DNA of 64,000 bases, taken from contig VCJN01001639.1 of NCBI GenBank assembly GCA_006384855.1, positions 119,347 to 183,346 of the forward strand, read 5' to 3'. Origin of the DNA: Tetraselmis striata. Lineage: Eukaryota; Chlorophyta; Chlorodendrophyceae; Chlorodendrales; Chlorodendraceae. The position numbers and the translations under genes were made by a program. Positions 52,640-62,982 of the stretch are shown in pieces (the stretch's first letter is position 1; every line of letters begins with the position of its first letter). Under the pieces are notes generated by a model. It made no database searches and was not told where the DNA came from. It saw nothing but the letters and a program-made list of their open reading frames with translations.

Positions 52640-53045
52640 AAAGCAATGGAGTCTGGCTTTGTCAAAAAAGGGTGCGGAGGTTGTGTTACACGGAAAAGCG
52701 CTATTTTATGGCTCGGAAGGTTCAGCAAAGGGGGGAGGGGGGAGGGGTGGTCGGAGGAGGGGCCGCAGGGCGGAGGCGGAAACGGGAGGGCGCTGCCGAA
52801 GGCAGCGAGCTGGAAGATGGGAGACGAGCTGGGGGTAGCTGTCCTAAGTAGCTCCCCGGCCGGAGCGCAGGGCTCGTAGGCGGTGAGGCAGCCCGTATTG
52901 AAACCAGATGATACCGATAACCAAATCGGACGGTTGAAACCACCAACAGACCGTACGGGTCGCACTAGGACAGTTAAATTGTTCGGAAACCCCATAAACA
53001 CGTTTAAATCATTTCAACATGCAATCGAGTCTGGTTTTGCTCGTG
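52640..53045 (+). repeat. Diverged direct repeat, copy 1
   Basis: From about 52795 to 53010 it resembles 55036-55240: both share gaaggcagcgagctgga, agctccc, cgtacgggtcgca and aggacagttaaattgtt. A second short repeat, gagtctggctttg / gagtctggttttg, brackets this copy at 52649 and 53029. Confidence 0.75.
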
Positions 53046-55000
53046 TACTACACGCGTTCCGTGTACGATTGCGACCGTGGGCAGCAGTCGGCATGCATGC
53101 CGCGACAATCAGACTACGAAGGCGGAAGATGATATCTTGAGTTGTAGAAGGGGTCTCGCGCCGAGAGGTTAGGAACCTCTATCGAGGCGCATGCGCATAA
53201 TATACGACGCGGACGGGAGATGTTGACGGCGCGAACGCCGACGCGACATAGGCCGAACGTGTCGCGGATTTACGGTGCCGTCTCCCGACGGCGCCCTACA
53301 GCATTTGCCGCATGCCGTAGTGGTGGCGTGCTGCAGAACGAGCCGGAATTGCAGGCCAGTTGAAGCGGCAAAGTTGGCGACGAGTGCCCATAAGAGGAGC
53401 GGTACAGTAGGCACTAGTAGGACGCGAGAACAGCTGCGCGCACGGGCGTGCGAGCGCGCCGCGTACAACCAAATGAAGTAGTATTGGTACTACGTTGTAC
53501 GCGACGCAATGGTATCTTTGCACATGTAGCAGTACGTACTGGCGATGCATTACGAGGGGGTGGACACGCAACCCCGCGCGATGACAGCGGTGTAAGGCCG
53601 CTGCCATCACCAGCGGTGGTCGTCTCGCCGACTCGCGTGAAGGGCAACGCGGGTGACACACACGACGCCTAGGGGCGCGGAACGGGGACCCCGCCGTGTG
53701 GTCGTGCCGTATTAGCTCTTATTTATTAGGTGCATTGCCGGGGTCGGTTGTCGGCGACGTCGCAAAAGCCCCGCAGACTCGGTAAGCTGTCGCCGCGGAT
53801 CTTGCTTCGCGGAGTGCGGTGAGGCGGCCGCCGCTGCAGCACCAGCGACGGTTGCCGACCACCTTATTATTACACAAATCTCAGGCTTTTGTTGATGACG
53901 CTGCGAAACCCACAAGTCGCGTTACTAGGTGGCGGAGCTGTCCCCCAGCGGGCAGGTCGTGTTGTCACATATGAGATGTTGTGACGTCGGGAACTACGGG
54001 TTGGCCGGCGTAGAGGCCCTTGTAGCCTACTATGCCGGCCCGTAATGATGTCAAGGATGTCGGGGGGAGGGTGACGACGACGCGAGGCGGCCGCCGCTGC
54101 TGCACCGCCAGCGACGTTCGCCGAGGTTCCAAACCCGGGGTCGGAGAGGGGTATTAGTAGCCACGACACCACGAAACGTCAAGCACGCCGCCATGTGCTA
54201 GTAGAGCTGCCCCCCGGCGGGCAGCTGCAGATTGTCGTGATCCTTGTGACGACGACGTTGCAGTAAGAGGCGTCGAAGAGGCGCCGAGACGAGCCGCACA
54301 AACGCCTCCCACTGCGCAACCACAGCAAACGTTGCTACATCTCGATTAGGGCGAGGGCAACGAGCCCTCGTCTCAATAAACCTGCGCATGAGCGGCGCCA
54401 GCCCCGTAACGGACCAATTACGCGAGTAGTTGCGGAAAGCCACAGCGTGTATAACGACCGTTGATGCCACGACGCCATGCTGCGAGGACACGCGTTCCGG
54501 GTTATACTGTCTTGCGGGACAGCAAGTGGCCGCCCTAACGACACGGACGTCCGCCTCCGTCCGCGCCGATTTGTTGCGGTAGGCCTAGTTGTCGTCGTTG
54601 ACAACCGTGACGAGCAGCGGCCAGGTGCCGAGCGCGTCCACCTCACCTAACCTCAAAGATCAATTGACTACAGTGCGCGAGGGTGCTCCACTGCGGGAGC
54701 CCCGAAGGCATGCACTGCGACTCGACTTCGGGTGTTGAAGTTTAACTTACCCCCCCCCCCCCCCCCCCCCAACGGGGAACCCCCAGCTCCAATTCCTTGC
54801 CGTGCCCATCGCTACCCGAAAACGTCCCAGCTGTTGCAAAGCAAAGGCGAAAACGGAAAACGACTTCGGGCGCACGAGTAGGGAAAATCGCATTATACCG
54901 CCGCCGAGGGGCTGTCTGTCGCTGCTTGATGTAGTTGTAAGGCATGTGCGCGGCACGACGACTCACTATACCGGGTGGGTGAACCTCGGCGCGGACTTGT
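53046..55000. other. Possible degenerate element interior, no gene
   Basis: Lies between two diverged direct repeats. It contains two related segments beginning cggccgccgctgc near 53826 and 54087 and a poly(C) tract near 54751-54770. ORFs on both strands show no domain. It could be the body of an old LTR-type element, but no coding motif supports that. Confidence 0.4.
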
Positions 55001-55035
55001 TAAGCCTCTGTGACCCTCGCGCGCACAAATATGCG

Positions 55036-55240
55036 AAGGCGTTGCGCCGAAGGCAGCGAGCTGGAAAATGGCCGACGAGCTGATGGTGGGTGTCGTAAGT
55101 AGCTCCCTAGTGGGCGGGGCAGCCCGTACTGAAACCCGATGCTGGCGGTACCGGTAACCTAACCGGTTGAAACAATTAACATACCGTACGGGTCGCATCA
55201 CTGCTAGGACAGTTAAATTGTTGGGAAACCCCACAATGGC
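55036..55240 (+). repeat. Diverged direct repeat, copy 2
   Basis: Partner of copy 1 at 52795-53010, about 2.2 kb apart in the same orientation. Confidence 0.75.
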
Positions 55241-55310
55241 ACGAACGCGTTTAGATAGGTCGATAATGTACTTGGGATTCGGTCGTTACGCTACAGATAC
55301 CGCACATTGG

Positions 55311-55556
55311 TACATCCCTTGTCGCTCGGTTGAGCGGTTGAGAGGTCCCGGTATCGATTCATGGCCTATGTATTTTCGGCAATATCGTCCTGGCGTGTCC
55401 CGGCTTTACCCGGTTGATGCATTAGGCCTTCATTCGGGGTTCAAATGAGGCAATATGGTCTACGGGCTATGCCAGACCTACGACTGCCGGTGGCGCAAGA
55501 GGTCAAGTGCTGTGGCGGCTTCAGTCGATGTCCCGGTGCGAACTTTACTTTACTTT
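55311..55556 (+). mobile_element. tRNA-derived SINE with target-site duplication
   Basis: A 246-bp element flanked by 13-bp near-identical repeats (taccgcacattgg at 55298-55310; taccgcacatcgg at 55557-55569). The head has an A-box-like gctcggttgagcgg and a degraded B-box region (cggtatcgattca). The body matches the 32.6-kb copy and the tail is actttactttactttt. The long flanking duplication is the mark of LINE-machinery-driven insertion. Confidence 0.88.
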
Positions 55557-55569
55557 TACCGCACATCGG

Positions 55570-56373
55570 CGGGTGGAATAACAAATACAGTAGTCGAGGA
55601 AACATACACTAACGCTGACAACAATCCCGGTACTAAAGGCGATAGCCCTCTAGAGGTGCCGACTCCGGTGAAGTGACACTTTCTCGTGAGGACACCCTCA
55701 GATGACGGGCCAATAGTGCGACATCATGGCATTTTTAAAGTTCAAGCTTTGGTTGGCGTAACGAATAATAGTTCGCCATTTCACGTATACAGTTCGTCTA
55801 TTATTCGTCATTTGCAGTCGTGAACCCGCAAAGCCTAAATATGCTCGCGGAATTATGCATGTAAAAAGGATCGCTGTGGCCGCCCCGCCCGGGCGCCGGC
55901 TGCCGACCGGCGCGAGTGGTCGATAATCGGTGGACGTGAGCGATAGGTCGCTATATTTAATATTGATTCGCAGCATATATATATGATATTACACGTATTT
56001 TCATGCGCTATCGTCCTAGCTACAAAATAAAGACGATTAGGAAATCACCCTATTAATGCCACTTAGAAGCATATCATTGTTTTAGATGCCCCCCCCCCCC
56101 CCCCCCTATTTCGTCTGCCCTCCCCCCTTTATTACTTGCGGTCCGCTGGACGCTAAGTACTAATATTGTACTGCAGTCCCCGCCAAAGGCCCAAACCACG
56201 TTGTTGTTGTCTATTGTGCATCAGGTGTGAGTGGCCCCAGGGTGCCTCTGGCATGTTGCTCGTACTCTGCAGCCCGTTCCAGGGAGCATGGAAGGGGATG
56301 GGGGCATCCTGCTTGTATTGTGCTGCCTTAATAAGGGGCGCCTGGGGTTACAACTATTATCGTAATTGAAAGC

Positions 56374-56417
<44 letters not shown>

Positions 56418-58178
56418 CTATGTATGTATCACTGAATACTCCCACATACACACCCACACAACGAGTTAGTGCTTGCTAATGACACGGCATGTTGCGACAC
56501 CAATCATATATAATACGCGAGTGTAATGACCCGCTGAATCTTTAATCATAATTCCATATAGCACACACATTTGTGTTTTTAATATCGGACAAATGTATCA
56601 TCAGGAAATTGATACAGCACGACGATCATCGACACTGCTGATGCACGGTAGAAGAACAATCCGTGCGCCCGTCTGCAATAATGATGATTGCAGGGACCAA
56701 CCCGCAGCAGTAGTACCACTAGCAATACACAACACTGATATGATGTACTATAACGAACAATACATGTTGATAAATAAATATATGTAGTACTAGTCGCTAC
56801 ATGGTACGATATACTATGTGTTATTGATTCCCACTATTATGCTGGATGATAATACAATCAGTATATGACCGCCCGGGAGAGCAGCAGTTCAAATTCAAGC
56901 AGTAATAATTGCAGGACAGCCACAATAAGCCGACTTTACGCAAGATCGGTGGGTTGCTATATGGCAACATGCAATATTCGTACAATAATTTCTTTTCCTT
57001 ATTATCAACATAACAAACAAGCAAGTGAGGCCGACCCGTTGCAAGAGCAGATTTAACTTGCGCGTTACGATATGTAAGGGAATACGGCGGATGGACAGAC
57101 AGACGCTACGGATAGAGCATCAGTGTTAGTGCGCCACAGACCGGCAGACATGTTTTTACGAGTTAGTGCAATTTCGCCAAACGTAAGGCGGATACATCAG
57201 TACGTGCGATATGCGAGCAGAGACTGAGAACAAATTAACGTATAGAAGGATTGTGCTGATGCGCATTATACGTCTACATAGCGTCATTAGTAGCATTAGC
57301 AGACCTGAGCTTAGGTTCGCCATCATGCAGAGACGTTGTGCTCCGTAACCATGGTGTGATATTTGGATCCGGTGATATAATTAAGCTAATCACACTTGTT
57401 TTAGAGCAGGCTGGGTGGGAGCTGCACTGACGTCGGAACCCACAGTAACGAACACCTGCCGTCCTTCAATAAATAGTAGCACGCTGGTCCGATGCCAAAA
57501 TATGTCAGACTACCATCATATCGTGCTCTGATAAGGGCGCCGGCGTACTTACAAGAACAGGTATATAGAAAACATGCACTGCAGTTTAGAGGTCAAAGTG
57601 GGACAAAATAATCATGTATATAGCAGAGGTACGATCAGTGTGGTAGCACCCCGATTCTGTCAATTACAATGTGGGTTCTCATAAGTGCGCCGACGCCCGT
57701 AGTTGTTAGAGTACGCGTCCATCTGAGTAGGTATTCATCCAATTCCCCATTGAGTGCAGCGTTGCCTGCGGAATCTTGCGTGAGCTGCACTTCTGTCCAC
57801 ACACGGGCAGCTCCTTTCTTTGCTTAACGCCGGGGTTTGTGTTTTGATTCTTTCTGGATGTGACGACCCCTGGCGGCAATGTGAGGCCTTACCGCTCTGG
57901 GAGTGTCACACTTCACGGCTAATGATGCCCTGCCAAGAGACCCTCCCCCCTCCTCCTCCCTGCGTCCTTTCCCTTGCCCTCATTTCTTCAATCAAGGAGA
58001 CGGCTAAGAAAGCGACCGTTGCATTTCTTGATCTCCGATGTTCGGTGCTTCAAGATAATCGAGAAGAGCTGATAGTGCTGGGCATGCCAGCAGCGGGGCA
58101 CGGCCAGCTGGGGATCTATCCCCTTCAACTTTGCCAATGCGTGATCTCTTCGTCCTGATGACGGGGTCGGGGCGGGCC
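55570..58178. other. Long AT-rich spacer
   Basis: No gene recognised. It contains a poly(C) tract near 56090-56106, a (TG)n microsatellite at 56377-56415, a TAGTCGCTA motif at 56791-56799 and several ATAT-rich stretches. The 57.9-58.18-kb part is probably the 3' untranslated region of the next minus-strand gene. Confidence 0.5.
56377..56415. repeat. (TG)n microsatellite
   Basis: About 19 TG units, similar in length to the one at 13415-13453. Confidence 0.95.
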
Positions 58179-60296
58179 CTACGCGCGGCGAGCGCGGCGG
58201 CCGCTGGGCCCAAGCACGCCCAGGCCCCGCAGCTCGGCCTCCTGGTGGGCCGGCAGCCGCCGCCGCTGCGCCGCCGCCACCTGTGCCTGGGCCCAGCGCG
58301 CCAGGTGGCGGTGCTTGCCCGTCTCGGGCGGCACCCGCCCGTGGCCCGCCCACCGCTGGAACGCCGCCAGCTCCGCCAGCCGCTCCCGCCAGCGCGCCTC
58401 CTTCGGCTCCCACACGAAGCCCAGGCCATCCAGCGCCGCCACGCGCTCCGCGCTCAGCTCTCCGCGCCGGCGCTGCGCGCGGATGTTGCGCACCCAGGCG
58501 TGCAGCCGCTGGCTGCTGAACTCGGGCACCTGCCCCCCTCCCCCACACGCCAAAGGCCACCCCACAGGAGCATCCCTCAGCAACTCTTCACGAGGCCGTC
58601 CAGGTGCTGCAGCGATAACAGGCGAACATGAACATTGGAAAGTTCCAGGAGGAGTGGCCGCACCTGGAAGTGGCCATGCTTGGCGTGGAAGGCGCGCAGC
58701 TCCTCGAAGCGCTCGCTCCACTCCTCCTCCTTCGGCTCCCACGCCAGCCCCAGCGCGCTCAGCGCCGCCGCGCGCTCCGGCCGCAGCCGCCCCGCGCGCC
58801 GCGCCGCCCGCTGCGCCCGCACCCACAGCGACAGCGACGGCCGCGCGCCGTCCTCGCCCAGCGCCGGCACGCGGCAGTGCCCCGCCGCGCCCGCAAACTC
58901 GCGCAGCTCCTCGAAGCGGCTGTGCCAGTCGGCGTCGGCGGGGTCCCACACAAAGTCGAGCTCGTCCAGCGCCGCCGCGCTGCCAGCAGTAAACAGCTGA
59001 CATCAGCGCTTACGCATCAGCAGTCCCACCAGGCCCTTGAGGTTTCACTTTCCCCAGTAGCACGCCTATATATCGTCACCTCAGTCCATAATGGTAAATT
59101 GCATTCGTCAGAGAAATACACATTTCCAATAAATATTATACTCAAGCAAGGTACAATGGCAGTTCATGTAAATGCGAATGTATAATAACTTGCAGCAATT
59201 CACACCTCCATGACTCTGCTCCCAGCCGCCCACCCCTCATCAGCGCCCACCTCCTATCGCATGCCCCGCCTGCCCAGCGCAGCAAGCGGGGGTTCTCACC
59301 GCTCGGGCGGCATCGCCCCGCGGCGCGCCAGGCTGCGCTGCCTCGACACCCACCGCCCCAGCGCCGGGTCGTCGGGCCAGCTGTACGGGACGCGTGTGTG
59401 GTCGTGCTCCTCGCGGAAGGCGGCCAGCCGCGCCAGCATGCGCCGCCAGTCCGCCTCCCCGGGCGCCAGCTCAAAGCCCGCCGCCGCCAGGTCGGCCACG
59501 CGCCTGCGCGGCAGCCGCCCCGCCCGCGCCGCCGCGCGCTGCTCCTCCACCCAGCGGCCCAGCCCGCCCTGGTCGGACGGCACGCGGGCGTGGCCCTCGC
59601 GCTCCGCAAAGGCGCGCAGCTCCGCCAGCCGGCCGTCCCAGGAGGGCCGGCTGCTGGGCCCCCCCTCCGCGGAGGCGGCAAACCTGGCAGCAAGGGGACA
59701 GGCCGATGGAAACAGCGCCATGAGGAGCGGTGAGAGGATGCAACAGTCGCTGGAGATATCCAGCATGCTGATTCATAGCTTACGGGCTTTTTCGCACAGA
59801 AATGCAGAGTGACCACGATGATAATGGGGTTATTATGGACTGGGAGGTTCTCTACGTGTCTCTGCGATCCGGTTGTTGTGGACGATGTAGTTTCAGCTGC
59901 AGAAGATATTGTTATTGTTGCAGATTGGGCATCGGCCCTTGGCATGGCCATCGGGCGGGGGACTCACCCGCGAGCTGCCGCCACCGGCCGCCAGCACCCG
60001 CCGCCGGCACCGCCCGCGCTTCCCACCGCCCGCACCACCCAGCCCGCCAGAACACCGGCGGAATGCTGGCGCGATCGGGCGCGGTGGCACTGCCTCCGCC
60101 GCGGAAAGGCGATCAGGGCGGCCGGGTCTCGTGGCGGCTCGCCGCGCCCCGAGCTCGCGGAGCGCTCGCCCCCGCTCGCCGATGCTGATGCTGTGGCCGC
60201 TCGGCAGGTCGGCTGCCTCACTGCGTGCTGGGAGGATGGGCACGCCGCACGCCAGCACGCGGCGGTGGCGACCAGCAGGCGCCTGTCGCCTGCCAT
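58179..60296 (-). CDS. Helicase-associated (HA) domain repeat protein, 459 aa
   Basis: Exons 60296-59968, 59683-59300, 58979-58664 and 58529-58179 join in phase (1,380 nt, TAG). The N-terminal ~110 residues are Ala/Arg/Ser-rich with few acidic residues, possibly an organelle transit peptide. Five HA-type repeats follow, each with W at the start, an L-x-x-F segment, G-H-x-x-V-P, a central W-V-x-x-Q-R and an L-x-x-x-G-F-x-W end. Examples are E-G-H-A-R-V-P and A-G-H-C-R-V-P. No helicase motor is present. HA domains occur beside bacterial helicases and in many stand-alone algal proteins, presumably binding nucleic acid. Introns fall inside repeats 2 and 4. Confidence 0.85.
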
Positions 60297-61037
60297 CCCG
60301 CCGCCGTTGTCTGTCTTTGCACGGAACTCTCGCCACGCTTTTCAGCTAGTGGCACTCTTCGTTACTTCCCACAATATTTCGTCGCTGCCTGGTCCATCCC
60401 AGGAACTTGCTCTTAAAAATCAAGCCTCCTTATTGGTTGTCTCAGGTTATTCCGACGTTTCAACAGCCTTGGGCCGATAGAAAGAGATCGGCGTGCTGCT
60501 GACGCCTCACAGGGGCGACGACGCGGTGGATGCGCCCCACAGACCCTGGGAGTAACAACGCCGTCAGGCGTCAGCGCGTGCCTCTCGCGGATCGCCGTCG
60601 CGCGCGCCAGCAGTGGCCAGGCGTGCCCGCGGAGTTCAGCGGCGGCGGCGCGGTGCGGCAAGGGCGGTCCGACGCGACGACAATGATTGTGCCAGGGTTT
60701 TTTCTACAACCTAGAAAGGGTTTGTGCGCCCTAATCCGCCCCACCGCCTCGCCGCGCGCCGGACGTTGCTCGGATGCTGCTGACGACGTACCCGTACGGT
60801 GCAGTGTACGCACCCGCCAACGACCATCAACGGCCACTCCCACCTCTCGCGCCTGGTGACAGCGCTAGCCGTCTCAACCCCGCGCCCTTGGCGACGATTA
60901 TTCTCCAGCGCGCTGCATCGGAGACGCGACGACCAGCGCAGCTGATGCGAGGCGGCTTGTGCGGGTTCAACTGCCGGGCGACAGCCAAGAATCGCCGAGT
61001 ACAATATCTTGAAAAAAAAAACGCCGCGACCTGCAGC
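60297..61037. other. Divergent intergenic region
   Basis: 741 bp between the HA-repeat gene (minus) and the glycosyltransferase-like gene (plus). Both promoters should lie here. An ORF upstream of 61038 in the second gene's frame reaches ATG 60774, but the signal peptide starts at 61038. Confidence 0.5.
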
Positions 61038-62657
61038 ATGCGCCCCGTGTTCCTCCTGGCCGCATGCGCGGCGGCGCTCATCGCGGCCCCGGCTACCGAG
61101 GGATCCATACGTGGCGGCCGAGTTGTGGTGGGACGAAGCAGGAGTTCGCCTGCAGCCGCATCGTCGGGTAGGCCGCAGTCGGGCTCCGGGTCGCGAGCCA
61201 CCAGGACGACGCAGGTCCCGGGCGTCACAGCGGAGCGTCGTCGGAGCGTCTCAGTATCTCGAGCGACAGTCCGGCGGAGCGTTACAGCTCGCCGCAACTC
61301 CACCACAGCCGCCGCCACGCGACGCAGTGTGACGTGGGTTCCCGGCGATCCACGCTCTGTGGCGTCTGGTGATGCGGACAGCCTCGGCGGTCGGCCGCTG
61401 CTCACGCCGTTCGGGCGCAGCCTGCGCACGGTGGTGGTGGTCGGCTTGGCGGGCGGCGTCTGCGACGTACGGCGGGATGACTGGCGGAACACGCTACCGC
61501 GCGCGCTGGCCGGTTTCGTGTCACATGCTGAGACGGTCGTTTACGCACCGACGATATACAGCACCAAGCAGTGCTTCCATTGCCGGAGCGGCGGCGGCGG
61601 CGGGCAGACGTTCGACTGTGACGAGTGGCACTCGCGTCGGAAAGACCGACGGTCGGCCGACCTGCTGATTATCATCGGCACGGGCCGCACCAACACCGGA
61701 CGCGGCAAGGCGCCCACCAACTCTACCCGCGCATACCCCTCCGTGAACGAGGCGCTCCGCAAACGCTGGGTGGGCCGGGACACAGTCGTGGTGATGCTGC
61801 CCGTCCGGAAGCTGGGCGGTCTGATGACCAACCCGCACGGGTTCCAGATGATGATCCCCGACGCCTCCTTCTTCAAGCCGCTCGCGCCAGGCATCGCGGA
61901 CAAGCTCGCCCTGTGCGCGCGGCCAGAGGTCCCCAAGGCAAAGGACCTGATGTACGTGGCGCGGTACCAGGGCGAGAAGGGGCAGCTCAACTTTCTACAG
62001 CACGTGGAGCCGCGCTTGATGGATGGCTACACCGTCAAGTTTTTCGGCAAAGGGGCTGGCGGCTATGCGCAGCGCATACGAGACGCCGCGGGGCGGCGGA
62101 ACATCAGCGCGGAGGTCAGCCCGCGTCACATCAGCCACGAGCGCCTGATGCTGCAGACGTGCGCCTCCCGCGGGCAGGTGCACCTGGCGCAGGCGGACAG
62201 CCACCCGCGCGCGGCGTACGAGGGCCTGTACGCCGGCAACCCGCTCCTGGTCAGCCGGCGCGCCAACCTGCCGGACGCCCTGCTGCAGCAGCCTTTCGTC
62301 GTGGCGGTCGACCCGGCCGACCCCGCATCGCTGAACGAAGGCGCCGCGCGCTTCATGGAGCTGGTGAAGCGGGACACACGGCAGGAGATCGCGGGGTGGC
62401 TGGCAGCCAACGCCGCCCCGCGCGCTGTCTACTTTGAGCTGTGCGTGCGCATTGGCGTCTGCGCCTACGAGGGCACGCCGGGCGCGGGGCCCGTCTGGGA
62501 CCGCACCACGCTGGGGCTCATCGACACCATCAGCGGCGGGCTGGCGCTCGAGGCGCGGGGCGGCGCCGACGGGGAAGAGGGGGGCGGTGCGGTGTGGAGT
62601 CCCCATAGCGAGGGCGAGGCGGAGGATGCGGGAGAGAGGGGGGTGGGTGACATGTAG
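61038..62657 (+). CDS. Secretory-pathway glycosyltransferase-like protein, 539 aa
   Basis: ATG 61038 starts a clear signal peptide or anchor (M-R-P-V-F-L-L-A-A-C-A-A-A-L). An Arg/Ser/Thr-rich stem of about 85 residues follows, as in many Golgi enzymes. The globular part begins near residue 115 with V-V-V-V-G-L-A-G-G. The C-terminal half has Y-V-A-R-Y-Q-G-E-K-G, V-K-F-F-G-K-G and S-H-P-R-A-A-Y-E-G-L followed by G-N-P-L-L-V-S. That pattern resembles the nucleotide-sugar-binding half of GT4/GT1-type glycosyltransferases. The acidic Gly-rich tail ends at TAG. No intron is needed. Donor, acceptor and pathway are unknown. Confidence 0.65.
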   Translation: MRPVFLLAACAAALIAAPATEGSIRGGRVVVGRSRSSPAAASSGRPQSGSGSRATRTTQVPGVTAERRRSVSVSRATVRRSVTARRNSTTAAATRRSVTWVPGDPRSVASGDADSLGGRPLLTPFGRSLRTVVVVGLAGGVCDVRRDDWRNTLPRALAGFVSHAETVVYAPTIYSTKQCFHCRSGGGGGQTFDCDEWHSRRKDRRSADLLIIIGTGRTNTGRGKAPTNSTRAYPSVNEALRKRWVGRDTVVVMLPVRKLGGLMTNPHGFQMMIPDASFFKPLAPGIADKLALCARPEVPKAKDLMYVARYQGEKGQLNFLQHVEPRLMDGYTVKFFGKGAGGYAQRIRDAAGRRNISAEVSPRHISHERLMLQTCASRGQVHLAQADSHPRAAYEGLYAGNPLLVSRRANLPDALLQQPFVVAVDPADPASLNEGAARFMELVKRDTRQEIAGWLAANAAPRAVYFELCVRIGVCAYEGTPGAGPVWDRTTLGLIDTISGGLALEARGGADGEEGGGAVWSPHSEGEAEDAGERGVGDM

Positions 62658-62982
62658 CCAGGGGGGCGCCGGGGCTCTTGGGTTGCGTTTAAATGATGCA
62701 AATGGCGCACACCGGTGGGAGGGACGGCCTCGCCATCCCACGCTACGTCATCCTCTATTGTGGCACGAGATGCCGCTGCCGGCTACTGCTCTATACCCCG
62801 GCGCCGGGATCCAGCCGCCGCCTCGCCAGCTCGTCCAGCTGCGGCCCGACCACCTGCCGACAGAGCAGCCCACAGATGCATCAGACGACAAGCTGGGCAG
62901 GGGGGCTGCAGAGGCAATGCGGGTAGTGCACATCAGCCCCAAGGTGCGCCTCCAGGAGCGCCGCAGGAAGAAACCCTACTAA
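62658..62982 (+). other. Possible 3' exon or small ORF
   Basis: A frame ending at TAA 62982 reads like a protein C-terminus with M-R-V-V-H-I-S-P-K-V-R-L-Q and a basic R-R-R-K-K-P-Y end. An acceptor (cctcgccag) lies near 62828. It could be a last exon spliced from the glycosyltransferase-like gene or from something unseen. Confidence 0.25.
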
